Assembly (NCBI GenBank): GCA_907163375.1
Contig: CAJQUW010000891.1
Location: 1-64,000, forward strand
Source of the DNA: Prostheceraeus crozeri
Taxonomy: Eukaryota; Platyhelminthes; Polycladida; Euryleptidae
Direction: 5' to 3'
DNA: 64,000 bases
Shown here: positions 49,730 through 63,067 of the stretch, one piece after another
Layout of the letters: the number at the start of each line of letters is the position of its first letter
Numbering within the stretch: position 1 is the stretch's first letter
Translations under genes and position numbers: made by a program
Notes under the pieces: model-generated
Told to the model about the DNA's origin: nothing
The model's database searches: none
What the model saw: only the letters and a program-made list of their open reading frames with translations

Positions 49730-52700
49730 TTCAAAAACACAATCTGTGTGGAGTGGGTCATAGCTTCATGTGACTCCAATTTCAAGTATTGTCAACAATA
49801 ATAGATAGTGACACTACACGAATAGCGGTGACACTTCTCATAGGTGCAGCAGTTTGCTGAAAATTCCCCTGTAATTGCGGTGACGTAAATGGCAAATATG
49901 GACTGCAAACACTGTCTTGTCGATATAGTGCCGGACACTCGGCCATGCATGAAACTATTCTCAGAGCACTGGAAAAATGCGGATTTTCGCCAATTATCGA
50001 ACTAGTTTGGAATGGACAATGGCGATGGGAAGCGGCCAGATGGAGTCAGTGTCTGATGTGGAACGTAACATGCAGAGATATTCGCTCTCGAAAAGGACTG
50101 CATGAATCAGCCACCAGAGCTGGTTCCACAGCCTCATCATGAGAGAAATCAAACTCGTTCACGTTTTCCCATATAGCTGATCCTTTTCTTTTTCAACTAA
50201 TCGTGGTGAAAACCTCGCTCGATGGCCTCATTGACGATGCATTTCTCCAGTTCACTTTGCAGATGTCAACCATGCAGAGGGAATCTGTGTTGGTAATGCA
50301 GAAAAGGGCATAACTACTTTCAAAGCATTTTTACACTGTTTTGTCCTTGTTGGTCTAAATATATGTATATCATTGCTTAACTGTTCGAAAAAGCAGCGAC
50401 CATTCTTTCATCGTCAATATGTCAAAAACGTTTTAAGTCCGTAGGTGTTCTGGAAAGAAGGTTTGAAGTCGTTGCACCTACATGAATCCGGAAGTTGAAA
50501 GCTACAAAAGCATGTAGCTATCTCAAAATGCCACTCATTCCGGTATGATATTCACACTCTACATCGGAATCACATTCCGAAGCTTAAACAGATGTCAAAC
50601 TTACCTCATCGATTTGGGAAATTGGTGAGACAATTACATACCCGGTAGCAGATAGTACAGGAACATGCGGCTATCACATTGCGGAAAGCTCAATTTTGTT
50701 CATAAGTGTTGCCCTATCCCGTTAATAGACAACAAAACTCACTCTTCTTCCAGGAAAATGTATTCTTTAGACCTCAACTTCATGTTTTGATACTCAACTT
50801 TCTATGTACTCATTAAATGCAATTCTTCATCGCGCTACATTAATTTGAATTATTCACTGGACGTATTCATTGAACATGAAAAAGTCGACGCTGTTGTTAC
50901 AATCAACAATTCGCACCTTTCCGTTATTGGAAATAGCTAATTACAAAATCATCATCGGCATTTTCATCAATATGAATGTAAATTCTGTCATGGTGTATAA
51001 ACGAACTTTCAAAATTGAACAACTACAACACAACAATTACAACACAAGTCTGGGTATGTGAGCATATATGCATGTGCAAATTTGGTTTTATGCGACTACA
51101 TATCATTTTTGTCGATTAATAATAATATTTGTCAAGAACCAAGTGCAAGAAAATTGTAGTCACAAGTAGAAACTGACAAATGTCAAACCCATGACAGGCT
51201 AATGAACGAAACTTCAAAGAACAGTTTGCTAAGAATGGATAAACGTGTTCATGTTTGCCATAGGTCCAAGCGCCTGAAATGTCCTTGTCTTGACTTGAGT
51301 TTGATAACCTAACCAGCTGACCCTTCGTATCCTGTAAGTTGATTCCAATGACGAACGGAGTCAACAGTGAAAAACATCGGTCTGTGTTGGTGATGTACTG
51401 GCATCAGCAATTTAAATGGATTCCCACCCTCTTGAAAAGATGACATATCTTGACAATCATTAAATTGGAGGTTTTCATATGTGTGTCTTTTGGTATTGAA
51501 CATGTTAGAATTAGACTTGTGCTTCTCAGGAATTGACCTCCCTTGATCGGTATTCGGAAGTGCACGGTAGTAGAAACATAGAACGCTCGTGATTAGTTCA
51601 GATTGTAAACACAAATTGGATTATCTACGTAAAGCAATTCCCCTAAAATTGTTTCTTTCATGTATTTAGTTACTTCTTATTAAAGTGCATCTAGACATTT
51701 TTATTGGTGGTAGGCAACAACAGCATGCGGGTGTCTAATTGTCATCAAAGTCTGTCCCTAATCAATTCGCGTAAACATCTTTATTATCAATGTTGACTAC
51801 GCAGAACATGTGCTACAAATCAATTGTTTCATCTGGTAATCTGGTTTCATCAGTTGCTAGGTTGCAGTAGGTGCAATATGGGTTTTGCATGACCCAAAAA
51901 TAATAAATTATCAAAACCATAGTTCCTAAACATTCATTTAACATTACATATTATGTCATTTTCCACATAAAATCGACAGCATTGGATATTATAACAGAAA
52001 GACCACGACCAATTCTATTGGTATTGGTGGCTCTTACAAAGTCTCAGTCTAACCAACAAGGTTGTTCATGCTATTGACAGGGCTGAGATATATTTAAGAT
52101 TAACGCGTGTCTAATTGATGTATCAAAAATTCACAAATTGCTTCAAGTCTAGGCTAAATTAAGATCATCAAGTTGAATTTTTGGATGCCTATAGATGTCT
52201 AAGTAGAGATAATCAATCTGACTTGCAACCTGTCATATCCATTAACACCTTCCGCTTATTATTATTTCAGAACATAAATGGGTGAATTAAAGTCGAACTA
52301 TCACTGAAAATATGTGAATAGCGGTGCTCCTGTCGCATCACATACTTTCTTCTAGGCGGCTTGAGTTCGTAGTCATTGTAGCACTCATTCATGTAGCACT
52401 CAGATGCGGCGAAACACAAACCGGTGTGTCTATTTAAGCATAAAACAAGTCTAGTTGCTTATGAAAATTAATTATGTTTTCACTTCTACGGTTCAATGAC
52501 AAAATAGAACGCTAACTCATGGAATTTACGGTCGCTAACCCATTTGCCGCTGCAATTTTGACGGGCGCAATCATCTGCGAACAGCTGTAAAACACGTGGG
52601 TTATCATTTTAAAAATGAATTAAAGCTGCTCGGAGTCCCGAACAATTCGTGCCCACGTCGGGATAGGCGGTTTCAACACAATGACCCTTCTAGCCTTTAT

Positions 52701-53750
52701 ATAATATAGTATCTGATTTCTATGGTTTTTTAATGGCACCTGCACGTAATTATTTTGTTTGTATGCAGCAAATTTGTTGTAAATGGGGACATGGAGATTT
52801 GTTTGAACTTGAACTGGCTGGTTCTTGGCGAATTTATCAATTGTTTTGATTGATGTAAGATGTTCATTATATACATACCAACGTACATTTTTGTGATATT
52901 AATAATTTTTGTGATGTGTTTGTAGAATTGAAAATTATTCGCAGTTAATGAAGGTGTTTGAATTCAGTCGAATTGTAAATAGCAGTTTTCCACACTTTTG
53001 ATAGGTACGAAGAGGTCAGTTCATGAATATTGCAATAGCTAAGTCGATTCCGGTACAATTACGGTCATGGCAATGTCAGCGGCTAAGCTGTGATACCGAT
53101 TGCCTCATAAACAAGCAAATAATAGAAATTATATGAAGGAAATAAAACACTAAATTGAGTTTTTGCTGTTTTGAGTGTTTTGGATTCTTATACTAGGAAA
53201 CAAATTTGCTCCGCTTACGAAAACATTAGGTATCTGAAAAAACCGATGGCGACGCAAGATATGACACGCTGCAAGATTACAAGATTCATCATATTTGAAT
53301 GATTAGGTTTCATTTTGATTTAGTTGAAATTATAATATTGATAATATGAATTAACATTTTTTCATACATTATTCTACATAAATATATTTGAGATGGAGCG
53401 ATTAAACTGAAAAGGAACAATTTTTGTCTTGCGGCTGTAACCACGACTGAGCCGCAACATCATTTCTTCGTGCAATGATGACGGTCAATATATGAAAATG
53501 TTTTTAGTGTCTTCCATAGAAGGACGTTCGATATATATATATATTGGCCTTTCGATCATCGATCATAGTTTGAACACATGAGAAGTGACATTTTACCCAT
53601 TTTTATTCTTTCATGCTTTCATACTCAGTCGTGGTAACAGCCACAATTCCAAAATTGTTCCGGCTCAGCGGTAATAACAGAAAGTATTCGTCGCACACTG
53701 AAGGTTCTTCATGCCAAATGTTTTAAACGAGCAAGTTAACAATAATGATA
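49730..53750. other. No gene recognised
   Basis: AT-rich sequence. A minus-strand frame at 51,614-51,309 ends FFTVDSVRHWNQL, faintly like a LINE C-terminus, but is too weak to call. Confidence 0.5.
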
Positions 53751-53829
53751 CTTCAACTTGTTAATTCCGAATATATCAGTGCACCTTTCGCTACAACCAT
53801 CTTATCAGCACTGCACGCCCTTTCCTGAT

Positions 53830-55055
53830 CTCCAATCAGTCGAATTCTCTGAATGTAGATAAGACCAACATCCTCAGGACCTTCAAGTTCTTTCCAATTG
53901 GTTCTGCAGGTGGTATTACCCGTTTACGTCCTCAACATTTGAAAGAGGCTCTTTGCAGAAATGCAGCTAATCAAAGAGATGAGTTATTTCAATTCTTACT
54001 GAACTAACCAATGCCATCTTGTTCAACAAACTACTAGCCGTCAATGCCATTTTTGCTACGGGCCAGTATAACAGCGCTAAATATGAAGGATGGAGGAATC
54101 ATGCTTATAGCATTTGCAGACACCTGTCGGCGCATCGCCTGCAAATATGCTGTTTCTCATTTTGAGAATCTTTTCGCAGAACTGTTCATTCCAACTTAAC
54201 TTGGATGCGGTGTCTTTTTTTATAAAATCAGACGTGGGTTTGCAACTGGGAGACTCGCTTGCACCAGTACTCTTATGTATTGGTCTTCTTGAAGCTTTAA
54301 AAAGCCTTGATTGCCCTCTTAAGATCGCTTATCTGGACGACGTTACCTTTCTTGGCAAACCTGAGTCTGTTCACACTGATCATAAGAAATTTTATTTCGG
54401 CATGCAAGATCATTGGTTTGGAGCTAACAGCTGCAGGTGTGAATTGACTAGCAGTGGGTGTTTTGACTCGCTGCTTCTCTAGGAGATTGAAAATCTCCTT
54501 CCCAACTTGAAGCATGTTCCTATGGACAAGGTCACTTTATTGGGAGCACCCTTAGGTGAGCAGTCGCTTGAGACGTTGATTATAGGACTCCATCACACCT
54601 TTGAAGTTTTGTGTTACCGCTTGAAAGTGCTATCATGTCATGATGCAATGTAAGTACCTACTACGCATCTGCATTTACATCCCTAAACCTTTACATGTAT
54701 TAGGAACTTCCCATCCGTTATCTCGAATTGATATTCTCCAAAGAGTTTATGACATGTCTTCCATCTTAAATGTAGATTTTACGATGACCAAAAGCGGCAA
54801 ATTATACTTTCCTCGAAATTCAGTGGTTTGGGCATATCATCTTTAAGTTTTATAGCAGCTTCAGCCTTATTATCGTCTCTCTATGCTTCGGATTCCACTT
54901 GTCAACGCATTTCTTCTGAATGGAAAATCAAAGAATTAAAGATACACGAGGCAGCATTAAATCACTGGTGTTCACAGTGTCTTTCCCCTTCCTTTCCACT
55001 TCAATTCCTACATAAACAGAACCAGTGGTAATTTTCTCCTTATAGACGATTGTGC
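53830..55055 (+). pseudogene. Old YLDD reverse-transcriptase element, 5' part
   Basis: Degenerate RT with many stops. FFPIGSAGGITRLRPQHLKEA is near 53,890, an ATGQYN-type segment near 54,055, LQLGDSLAPVLLCIGL and the catalytic AYLDDV at 54,240-54,345. LLGAPLGEQSLETL follows near 54,540, then a PLHVLGTSHPLSR thumb. The rest of the protein lies at 58,190-58,790, beyond an inserted LINE. The clade is not certain to me. Confidence 0.7.
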
Positions 55056-55059
55056 AATT

Positions 55060-58000
55060 CACTCCTAACCGATCACTAACTGTCATAGCGTGTGGTCGGA
55101 TTGCTTGCGACCTCTAATCACTTGGTCGTTTGGCAGATATGTTTCTCTATCTCACAATACGTGCAATGGTTGTTCTTTATCAATAACAATATCTATGGCA
55201 ATACGTTACACCAAAGATGAATTATTGCAACTTCGACATGAGAATTGCAGATGTGTGTCACGAACTATTAGACGACGTCTCATATATCATAAAATCTATC
55301 TTCGTCATATTCCTGTTGCTCAAATTACTTCACGTCCAATTCCAGACATTAATTTGTGTTCGAATAATCGAGTCAGTTTTTTGCGCAGGATCGAGCGTCA
55401 GCCTTCTTCGCAGTCGACTCGGGTGGAATTGTGTCGGCATCCGAACGTTCTTTTAACTAATGCGAGATCGCTCAAGAACAAATTTGACGAACTAGCTCAT
55501 TTGGTGAATGACAAAGGACCTGACATTTGTATTATAACTGAAACTTGGCTAAATGATACAGTGGATAATTCTTCGATTTGTTTGCCTTCTTATGAGTTGT
55601 ATAGAATTGATCGTCGTCATGGATCTGGTGGAGGTATCATCACTTACATTCGTCAAATATATACCTGCGTTATGATCAATGTTGACGATGTGTTATTTCC
55701 TCATTGTCCTGCTTCTGAGTATTTGTGCATTTTTGTTAAGGAATTTCGATTGGTTGTTGTGGTGATTTACCATCCCTTTTGGAACGATACGGCTAAAGAT
55801 AATGAAGTATCTATTGTCTGACATCACTGGTTGATCAAATTTATCTCAGATATGGTTCAAGTGTCAATTTACTAGTTACCGACGATTTTAATAATTTGCG
55901 ATCTCAGTATGGACGAATTGGTGATATACTTTCGTTGACTCCCATAATTGATTTTCCTACCAGAGGCTTACATATATTGGATCAGATATTTGTCAATTTC
56001 GCTTGTGTCCAACGTCCGATATCTCTTCCTCTCATGGGGAATTCTGATCATGTTGTTATTTGGTGGCAACCCTCCAATTCAGCTCCCAAAGCAATACAGA
56101 GAGTCAAAATCCGAAAGTATTCTCATACCAATATTGCAAAATTTACTGAATATTTGACTATGTATGATTGATCTGCCGTGATTACATCGTATACGTCTGT
56201 GAATGATGCTACTAGTATATTTCAGCGTACACTATTTGAAGTGTTTAATATGTACTTTCCTGAACGAACCGTCAAAGTGCGTCCTCAGGAGCCTGAATGG
56301 ATGAAATTATCCTTATTGATTATTGACAATCGTGATAAAGCTTTTCATAAACGCCAATGGGAGAAATATTATCGTTTAAGAAAAGAAGTTAAGGATCATA
56401 TAATATATTTGAAAAAATCATATCACGCTGAAATTGCAGAATCTGGAAATTCCAAAAAATTATGGAAATCTATTCGTGTCCTGTCAAGGAATTCAAAGAA
56501 GAGATCCTCTCCCAAATTTTCACCTCAAGAATTCGTTGATGAATTTGCGTCTAACTTTCAGCACTGCGATTCTAGCCCTGTATGTCCTCATTTTGATCAT
56601 GATGAAATTCTATCGGTTTCTGAAGAAGTTGTTTGTGATATAATGCTCAAATTAACAAAGGCATCGATTGGACCTGACGGTATCCCTCCACGGGTACTTC
56701 GGAATTATGCAGATGTCCTAACTCCAGTGGTGGACTATTCTTATAAATTGGTCTCTTCGCTTTGGAATTTTCCCTGAATGCCTTAAGGTTGCGAATGTAT
56801 GTCCAGTTCCAAAATGTGATAAACCTACATCCCCTGCGGATTATCGCCCAATATCAATACTCCCAGTGCTTTCTAAGATTTTTGAAAAAGCTATTTCTAA
56901 TAGTTATATTCTCCCGTGAATAAGGGATAGTGTTGATAAGTCTCAATTTGCTTTTGTTCGTCGACCAGGGTCCGGTACAACATGTGCTCTTATTTCTGTT
57001 CAAGATAAGATTTTGCGTTTTTTTGATAAGTCCTCTGGGGCTATGAGAATACTCTATTGATTTTCAGAAAGCTTTTGATAAGTTGCCACACCAGATAATT
57101 GTTGATGCATGTACCAAGTTTCACTTGAGAAATAATTTGATAGTATGGATTTGTGATTATTTACAACAGCGATCACAGCGTGTTACAGACAATAAATGCT
57201 TTTCAACATGGATGTATACTCCAAGTGGGGTGCCTCAAGACAGTGTCCTCGGACCGTTGATATTTGTGCTTGCAATAAATGATTTGAATCCTTCATGTAA
57301 TAATAGCTCAATGATAAAATATGCCGACGACATAGTTCTTCTTCATTTCATGAGAACACATAGTGATGATCGCCTTCAGCAAGAGTGGGACCACATTAAT
57401 GCTTGGTCGTCTGCGGTTGGCTTGCCAATAAATTATTCTACATCATTTGTTATGGACATCATTACAAAATCTAATTTGAGAACTTTGAATTTTTGTGTGT
57501 CGAATTCTTTGTTTTTGTGCAATGTTCATAGTTTCAAGTTCCTTGGGGTTATTTTTTCTGCCGACATGAAGTGGAATGAGCATGTGAAATATATTGTTAG
57601 GAAGGCATCTCGAAGAATCTTCATTGTGCGCAATCTTAGGCGTAGTGCTTGTACAAAGAATGTCATGTTTCATGTTTATATTGCTTTTATACGTAGTGTA
57701 CTGACATATTCGTTTCCGTGCTTTTGCAACATTACTGATTACCTACTACACGATATTGTTCGTATCGAAAGAAGAATTTTCAAGATAATTGGTGTTTCTT
57801 GTGATGAGAGAGAATCTGTTTTGGATTCTGCCAACAAAATGTGCCAAAAATTGTTTCGTTCTATTGAAAAATGTGAAACTCACCCACTTAGGACATTGTT
57901 CAATGTACGACCTGCTTTGAATATGTCAATGAGAGCGAATGGTTCACTACAGCCTCCCATCGCAAAGACTGTTCGTTTTAGCCATTCTTTCATAAAATTT

Positions 58001-58170
58001 TGTAAATGATTTTATTTTTGTCTTATACTTTTCCGTTTTATTCATGAACTGAATAACCATTGCACTTTTTTCTTTTTTTACTTTATTGACATCGTGTATT
58101 TGATTTGTACGGTTCACAGAATTGTGTTACATGCAGAAGTGAACAAATAAAGTGATTATGATTGTGATTA
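55060..58170 (+). mobile_element. CR1/Jockey-type LINE (5' truncated or degenerate)
   Basis: The insertion interrupts the older RT element. It ends with AATAAAGTGATTATGATTGT, a short tandem TGATTA-type tail as in CR1/L2-like LINEs rather than a poly(A) tail. Confidence 0.75.
55195..58009 (+). pseudogene. LINE ORF2: AP endonuclease plus reverse transcriptase
   Basis: MAIRYTKDELLQLRHENCRC opens the frame. Endonuclease landmarks are LLTNARSLKNKF, ITETWLND, a DDFNN segment and NSDHVVIWW. RT landmarks are GPDGIPPRVL, DYRPISILPVLSKIFEKAI, GVPQDSVLGPLIF and catalytic KYADDIVLL (about 57,320). The thumb and C-terminal region run to 58,009. Frame breaks occur near 55,820, 55,890, 56,170, 56,775, 56,920 and 57,058, so the copy is dead. 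Confidence 0.8.
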
Positions 58171-58189
58171 CTCACTACAAACCAGCTTG

Positions 58190-58790
58190 ACCGTACTCGA
58201 CTGATCTCCTGTTCAGCAAAAGGATCTAGTGGCTGGAGTAATGTATTACCGTCTTCATGGCTCTGCCTTCATCTGACAGACAATCAACTTCGCGTTGCTT
58301 CCGCCATTCGCATCGGAGCACCTGTTTCTGTTGCGCATATGTGCACTCGCTGCGGCTCAAAAGCGGACGGTAATGCCACGCATGGATTCGTTAACCCTAG
58401 AAGTACGGGTTGCCACATTCGTCATTTGCTTATGAACGACTTGATGGACAGGGCAATGCATTCCACCCAATTGCCAACTGTGTTGGAACCTGCTGGACTG
58501 TTGATAGACCAGAACATCAGACCAGACGGCATCAGTCTATCTCCTTAGGAAATGGGTAAACCGATAGCATGGGATGTCAGTAGTGCGCATCCGTCTGCGA
58601 AATCATGGACCTCTAGGACCCCGGCTGGATTATCTGTGGCGAACGCAGTTGGAAAAGAAAACTGATTAAATACAAAGACCTTGACATCGACTTCTTCCTT
58701 CATCATGCTTCCGTCGAAACTTATGGTGGTTATGACTCATTGGGCTGCCGATGTAGCACTTCTCATAGTGCTCACAGGTATACTTGCATA
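58190..58790 (+). pseudogene. Old YLDD reverse-transcriptase element, 3' part
   Basis: Continues the protein of 53,830-55,055: GWSNVLPSS, LRVASAIRIGAPVS, then CTRCGSKADGNATHGF, a Cys/His zinc-like motif, then EPAGL, RPDGISL and IAWDVSS. The C-x2-C...HG...H segment with PDG and WDV is a recognisable C-terminal module of this RT family. Confidence 0.65.
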
Positions 58791-59106
58791 CATTTGATTT
58801 TAATTCGACTTTCACTTTATCTTTATTCATGAAAAAATTTGAAGTTTTATTGGCTCCGAAAATAGGGACGAATAGAAGTATAGTGTAGTACCACGCAAGA
58901 TTTTGTAGAAGTCTCTGATATGTCGATTCAATTTAGACTCGTTCTCAGAAATGTAGGATGGCCTCCAATTCATAATATTATACTGACTGTCAGGTTGGAT
59001 GTCAACTCTAGCAGAGTGCTTAGCTTATAGCTGCAACCTATGGTAGAAATGCTAGCAGAAAACCGTTTTCAATGAAGATGGAACAGATGATTTCCGAAGA
59101 ATCCTC

Positions 59107-60140
59107 CTAACTTTGAGCAGCAGTTCTGAGAGCCATATAAATCAGAGAGCGCACAGCTGCCAAGCGACATCTTTTAGGAGCATGGATTACGGTATAGGTC
59201 TCTTTCAAATACCAGACTACTTCGAAATAGTCTTCATTTCCCTCGAGTTTAGCATCCAAAAAGACGATTTCCTTTTCAACCTCAAACTGGATATTGTAAA
59301 ACTTCTGCTGGTCATCAAATTCATTCAAACTAGATTCTATCAAATTCAGTAGAGGCGAGACAGAATCCCATAGAAAGACCCTCAGTTTGAACAAGCAACT
59401 GGTCGCTGAAACTGAGCAGGATGCTTGAGCACGCCATTTTCAAAAGATCACTCAAAGTCTGCTTTCTCTCTTAAATGTCAGCGTGGCCAATAAGGTTTAA
59501 AATATGATCCATTGCATCGTCAACAGGGATATTTGTAAGAAGAATTTTTAGATCGAAACTAATCATCTTACAGTCAGAAAATCTGTGATCTTTCATCGAG
59601 TTAGCTGACTCGAGCAAGTATCTGTGACGGAATATTCCATCAGCTTCAAAGTTTTCAGTATATCATTGAGCCACTTTGGGAATCCCGATGGATAGCTATT
59701 GATCATCTACAAGATTTTCCGGTATCAGAGGATTTCCTGCGGACTTAAGAGGAGAACGATAAGTTCTTGCGGACCTTAGGAAGAACATATAGACGCGCAG
59801 GTTGGGAGCCTCTTATCCTGATTAATTTGAAAATTCCTTCAGGAAGAAGACCTTAGGCTTTTAGAGAGCTCAATTTTTTCGAAAGAAACTTTCCTCATGA
59901 TACATGAAATAATTTCAGATAATTTTCGATAATGAAGGTTCATGTTCTGCAGACATTTCCATGCCAAAATTTTGGCTCAACACTTAATACTTTCACTTAA
60001 TCAGACAAATTCATGATGCGAAAATAAGATTCTTCAGTGATGCAGGTGCCTCCAGGTAAACAGTAAGGCCAAATTACAGAATTATATATCGAATTGTCGA
60101 TGTTTCGGACGTTCGTCCTTTGTCAAAGCAGAATATTTAA
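59107..60140 (-). pseudogene. Penelope-like RT fragment, minus strand
   Basis: 59,394-59,107 encodes IQFEVEKEIVFLDAKLEGNE, then VVWYLKETYT. 59,600-59,480 encodes ISFDLKILLTNIPVDDAMDH, the palm region seen as SLDVKNLYPSIP in the 18.4-20.9 kb copy. The AAGGACGAACGTCCGAAACA stretch near 60,110 resembles a Penelope flank. All frames are broken. Confidence 0.55.
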
Positions 60141-60210
60141 ACATGGACATGCGCACCTGAACAGAATGAACTTATAAACAGAGTTTTATCAAACAGGGCA
60201 GACAATACTA

Positions 60211-60573
60211 TCAGAGAAATGGAATATTATTCACTTGTAAGAAATTAACCGTAGCCATTGTCGCGTCTTCTATTGGGATTGACGTGTACATAGCTGATAC
60301 ATCATAGCTGCTTGGGAAGTTTGTCATGCTTTCGTGATCCTTCATTGCGTTTATTACCTCAAAGCTATCTTTCAAATGAGCAGGTATCAATTCCAGTAGA
60401 GGAGTCAAGAGTGTGGATAATAGCCATGAAAGTTTCTTGGTAGGGCCATTACACTTAGATACAATGGGTCTCACTTTCAACTCGCTTCCTTGTTTGTATG
60501 TTTTGATAAGTTGATAGTATTGTGGAATATCAGAGTTATTATTCCATTTCTCAGAGGGATCTCTATTTGCCAA
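60211..60573 (-). pseudogene. Penelope RT fingers segment, inverted
   Basis: 120 codons: YYQLIKTYKQG, LKVRPIVSKCNGPTKKLSW and SSYDVSAMYTSIPIEDATM are RT motifs 1-3. The next RT motifs of the same protein lie immediately beside it on the + strand (60,574 onward), so this piece is inverted within one element copy. Confidence 0.65.
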
Positions 60574-61680
60574 TTACAAACTCTTCTGCAAGTTATCTTG
60601 AATAATACTTATCTTCAATTTATGGACCACATCTTTAAGCAAGATAGAGGCCTTCCGATAAGATCATCGCTATCCGGCATCTTAGCCCTTATCTTTATGA
60701 ATGGTATTGAACAAAGTGCTCTCCAGACATTGAACCACGAACCATTATTCAAACGCTATGTTGATGACTGCTTTTCTTTATTTGAAGATGAATCACAAGC
60801 TCTACAGTTCCTGAACGTTCTGAATTCACAACATGCTTCAATTAAATTTGAAATTGTATTACCGTCAAATGAAAACAGTCTTAGTTTACTGGGTTTTACG
60901 GTACATATAAGTGAAACTAATGAGAAGACTTTCGAAATACATGTATATAATAAAAGTGCCAAAAAGAACATTTTATCAATTTCAATTCCCATGTTCCAAA
61001 ACGTAATATTATGCAAAATGAAAGGAAAAGAATAAATCAACGATGTACAACAAAAAAAGATCGTATAACAAGCGATCGAGAATTCGATGATGTTCTTGCA
61101 TTGAATGACTATCATCATGATTTCATCCGATCTACAAAAAGAAACAACCATTTACTCATGCAAAACAAGAAGAAGAATGATAATCGGATGTTCCTTCGAT
61201 TACCCTTCATTTCTGATAAGATAGATCGTGATATCAAACGAATATTCAGAAAATATAAGACAAACATTACTCTAGTTCGCCGCAATCAAACATTAAGAAC
61301 CGTGATAAACAACAAGCGCAAAACTGACAAAAGCTGTACATTAACCCAATGTCCCATACAAGACAAGAGATTATGCTTCCAAAAGAATATCATATATAAA
61401 ATGACATGCATGAAATGTCAAAAATTTTACATTGGAAGCTCAATAGGACCACTACATACATATGCGGGTTAAAGAGTACGTCACCATCAATCGCTGATCT
61501 GCACATAGACACATTCAGCAATGCGATGAAAGCACACGCAATATCAAAGTTGATATCATTGACCGGGACCATGATATTACAAATCTCAGACTCCGTGAAG
61601 CTGTTTATATAGATAAGTGTAAACCTAAGTTAAACAGCCGGGCTGAGATGGAAGACTACAGATATTTCTTATTTTACTAA
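60574..61680 (+). pseudogene. Penelope RT palm and GIY-YIG nuclease
   Basis: DRGLPIRSSLSGILALIFMN, catalytic FKRYVDDCFSLF, a linker (RIFRKYKTNITLVRRN), the zinc-like CTLTQCPIQDKRLC, and nuclease IIYKMTCMKCQKFYIGSSIG (61,390-61,450). A frame change then leads to VDIIDRDHDITNLRLREAVY, ending KPKLNSRAEMEDYRYFLFY near 61,680. A closer match in domain order to canonical Penelope elements than the other copies, but frameshifted. Confidence 0.7.
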
Positions 61681-61689
61681 CTGCAATCT

Positions 61690-62675
61690 GTAGGTCCTTC
61701 TCAATTTCATTTCGAAATTTGTACTTAAGTTAAAACTATGAAGTCATCATCCGTTTTATGCTCCCTGATGGTATTGACCGGTGGTCAATGAAATACGTAT
61801 CGGAGTTTACTATAATTTGTCTAATTCGTACATTTTTTATATTTTCTATCAAAATAGACACTTGGCCTATTCACAGATTTTCTAATTCTTTTATACTGCA
61901 CGGTCAAGGCATTTTTTACAACACGTAATCAGACATAAACAAAACATAGGAAATCTCATTTTTAAAGAATACTTTGATTTTCTTCCCACTGGATTTACAT
62001 GTGGTTTTCTTTAATCCTGACAAACAAGAAGAGGAACTAACTAGAGCTCGGCCGACGCGCTGATTTTTAGTAGTCATTGAGTGTGCATTATTTTGTGAAA
62101 GTCTCATTTCCGGCCTCTATGAGTGGGGCTTTGTATTTCTGCTCTAAACTCGCTGTACTGAGCTTTTCTTCATTCGCGCATCAAACGTGAATGGTGTTGA
62201 AAAGTAAATTATTCTTAGATACTTGGGAAATATTTTGTGTCTATATATTTATGTCTCGATGAATTTCATTCAATGATCAATGTATGTGGCTAAATGTGTC
62301 GGAGATACTGAGAGCGATTGAAAATTTAGGGGAGGGGAGTTGAGTCATCCTTAGCTCCTTGTCCCCGAGTGCCTGGATCAGTAAGTCCAATGTATCTACT
62401 TACCCAGTCGCAGTTATATTCACAAATATAATTTTGCTATATATTTGGTCATCCTGAATCTATCTGATGATTTTCTATCCACAGAGGAGAAGGAGGCTCT
62501 GGCACTTGTACCTTCCATAACTTGAGCCACTTCCAAAATATTCATCAACAAAGAGAAAGCTTAGGCTGACTTTGTGTTCAAACAGGCTTCTGATTTCTAT
62601 AATGTGAATGATGAAAGCGTCAGTAGTGAAAACTGTGCTCTACTACGAGTGAGATAGGTACATGGATAGGTACAT
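61690..62675. other. No gene recognised
   Basis: AT-rich sequence; no supported feature. Confidence 0.5.
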
Positions 62676-62840
62676 GTAAAATCCAGTGTTATAGTTTGGT
62701 ACATGGATAGGTACATGTATGATCTAGTGTTATGAATAGGAACAGGGAATAGGTACATGTAGAAATAGCTGTGTTATGAATAGGAACATGTATGACTTCT
62801 GTCTTATTGGATAGGTACATGTGTTTGGTAGACTGGGTTG
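62640..62840. repeat. Minisatellite with GATAGGTACATGT core
   Basis: Five or more irregular copies of ATAGGTACATGT or ATAGGAACATGT are spaced 20-45 bp, with GTGTTAT spacers. Confidence 0.75.
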
Positions 62841-63032
62841 AGTACATTGTGTTTCGGAACGTCTATGATCGAACTTGTGCGACTTGGTTCTGAGTACTTG
62901 GGTACGTACCGATAGACGTCCGCTGTTTGATTTTGAATGAGTTTGCTCAATTGCGACTATTGTGACTATTGCAACCATTGTAATCAAGATGACAGTCACA
63001 TTGATTTTCCTTTTTACGTAGACAAACTAAGC

Positions 63033-63040
63033 TATAAATA
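63033..63040 (+). promoter_or_regulatory. TATA box of the UBA/RING gene
   Basis: GCTATAAATATGAG lies 28 nt before the first ATG (63,068), so the leader would be only a few bases long. Confidence 0.5.
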
Positions 63041-63067
63041 TGAGATAGTTGTTTGATCACATACATA

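Noticed and set aside
51309..51614. Possible LINE C-terminal fragment
   Set aside because: Only VRHWNQL-type resemblance over a few residues; too weak to support.
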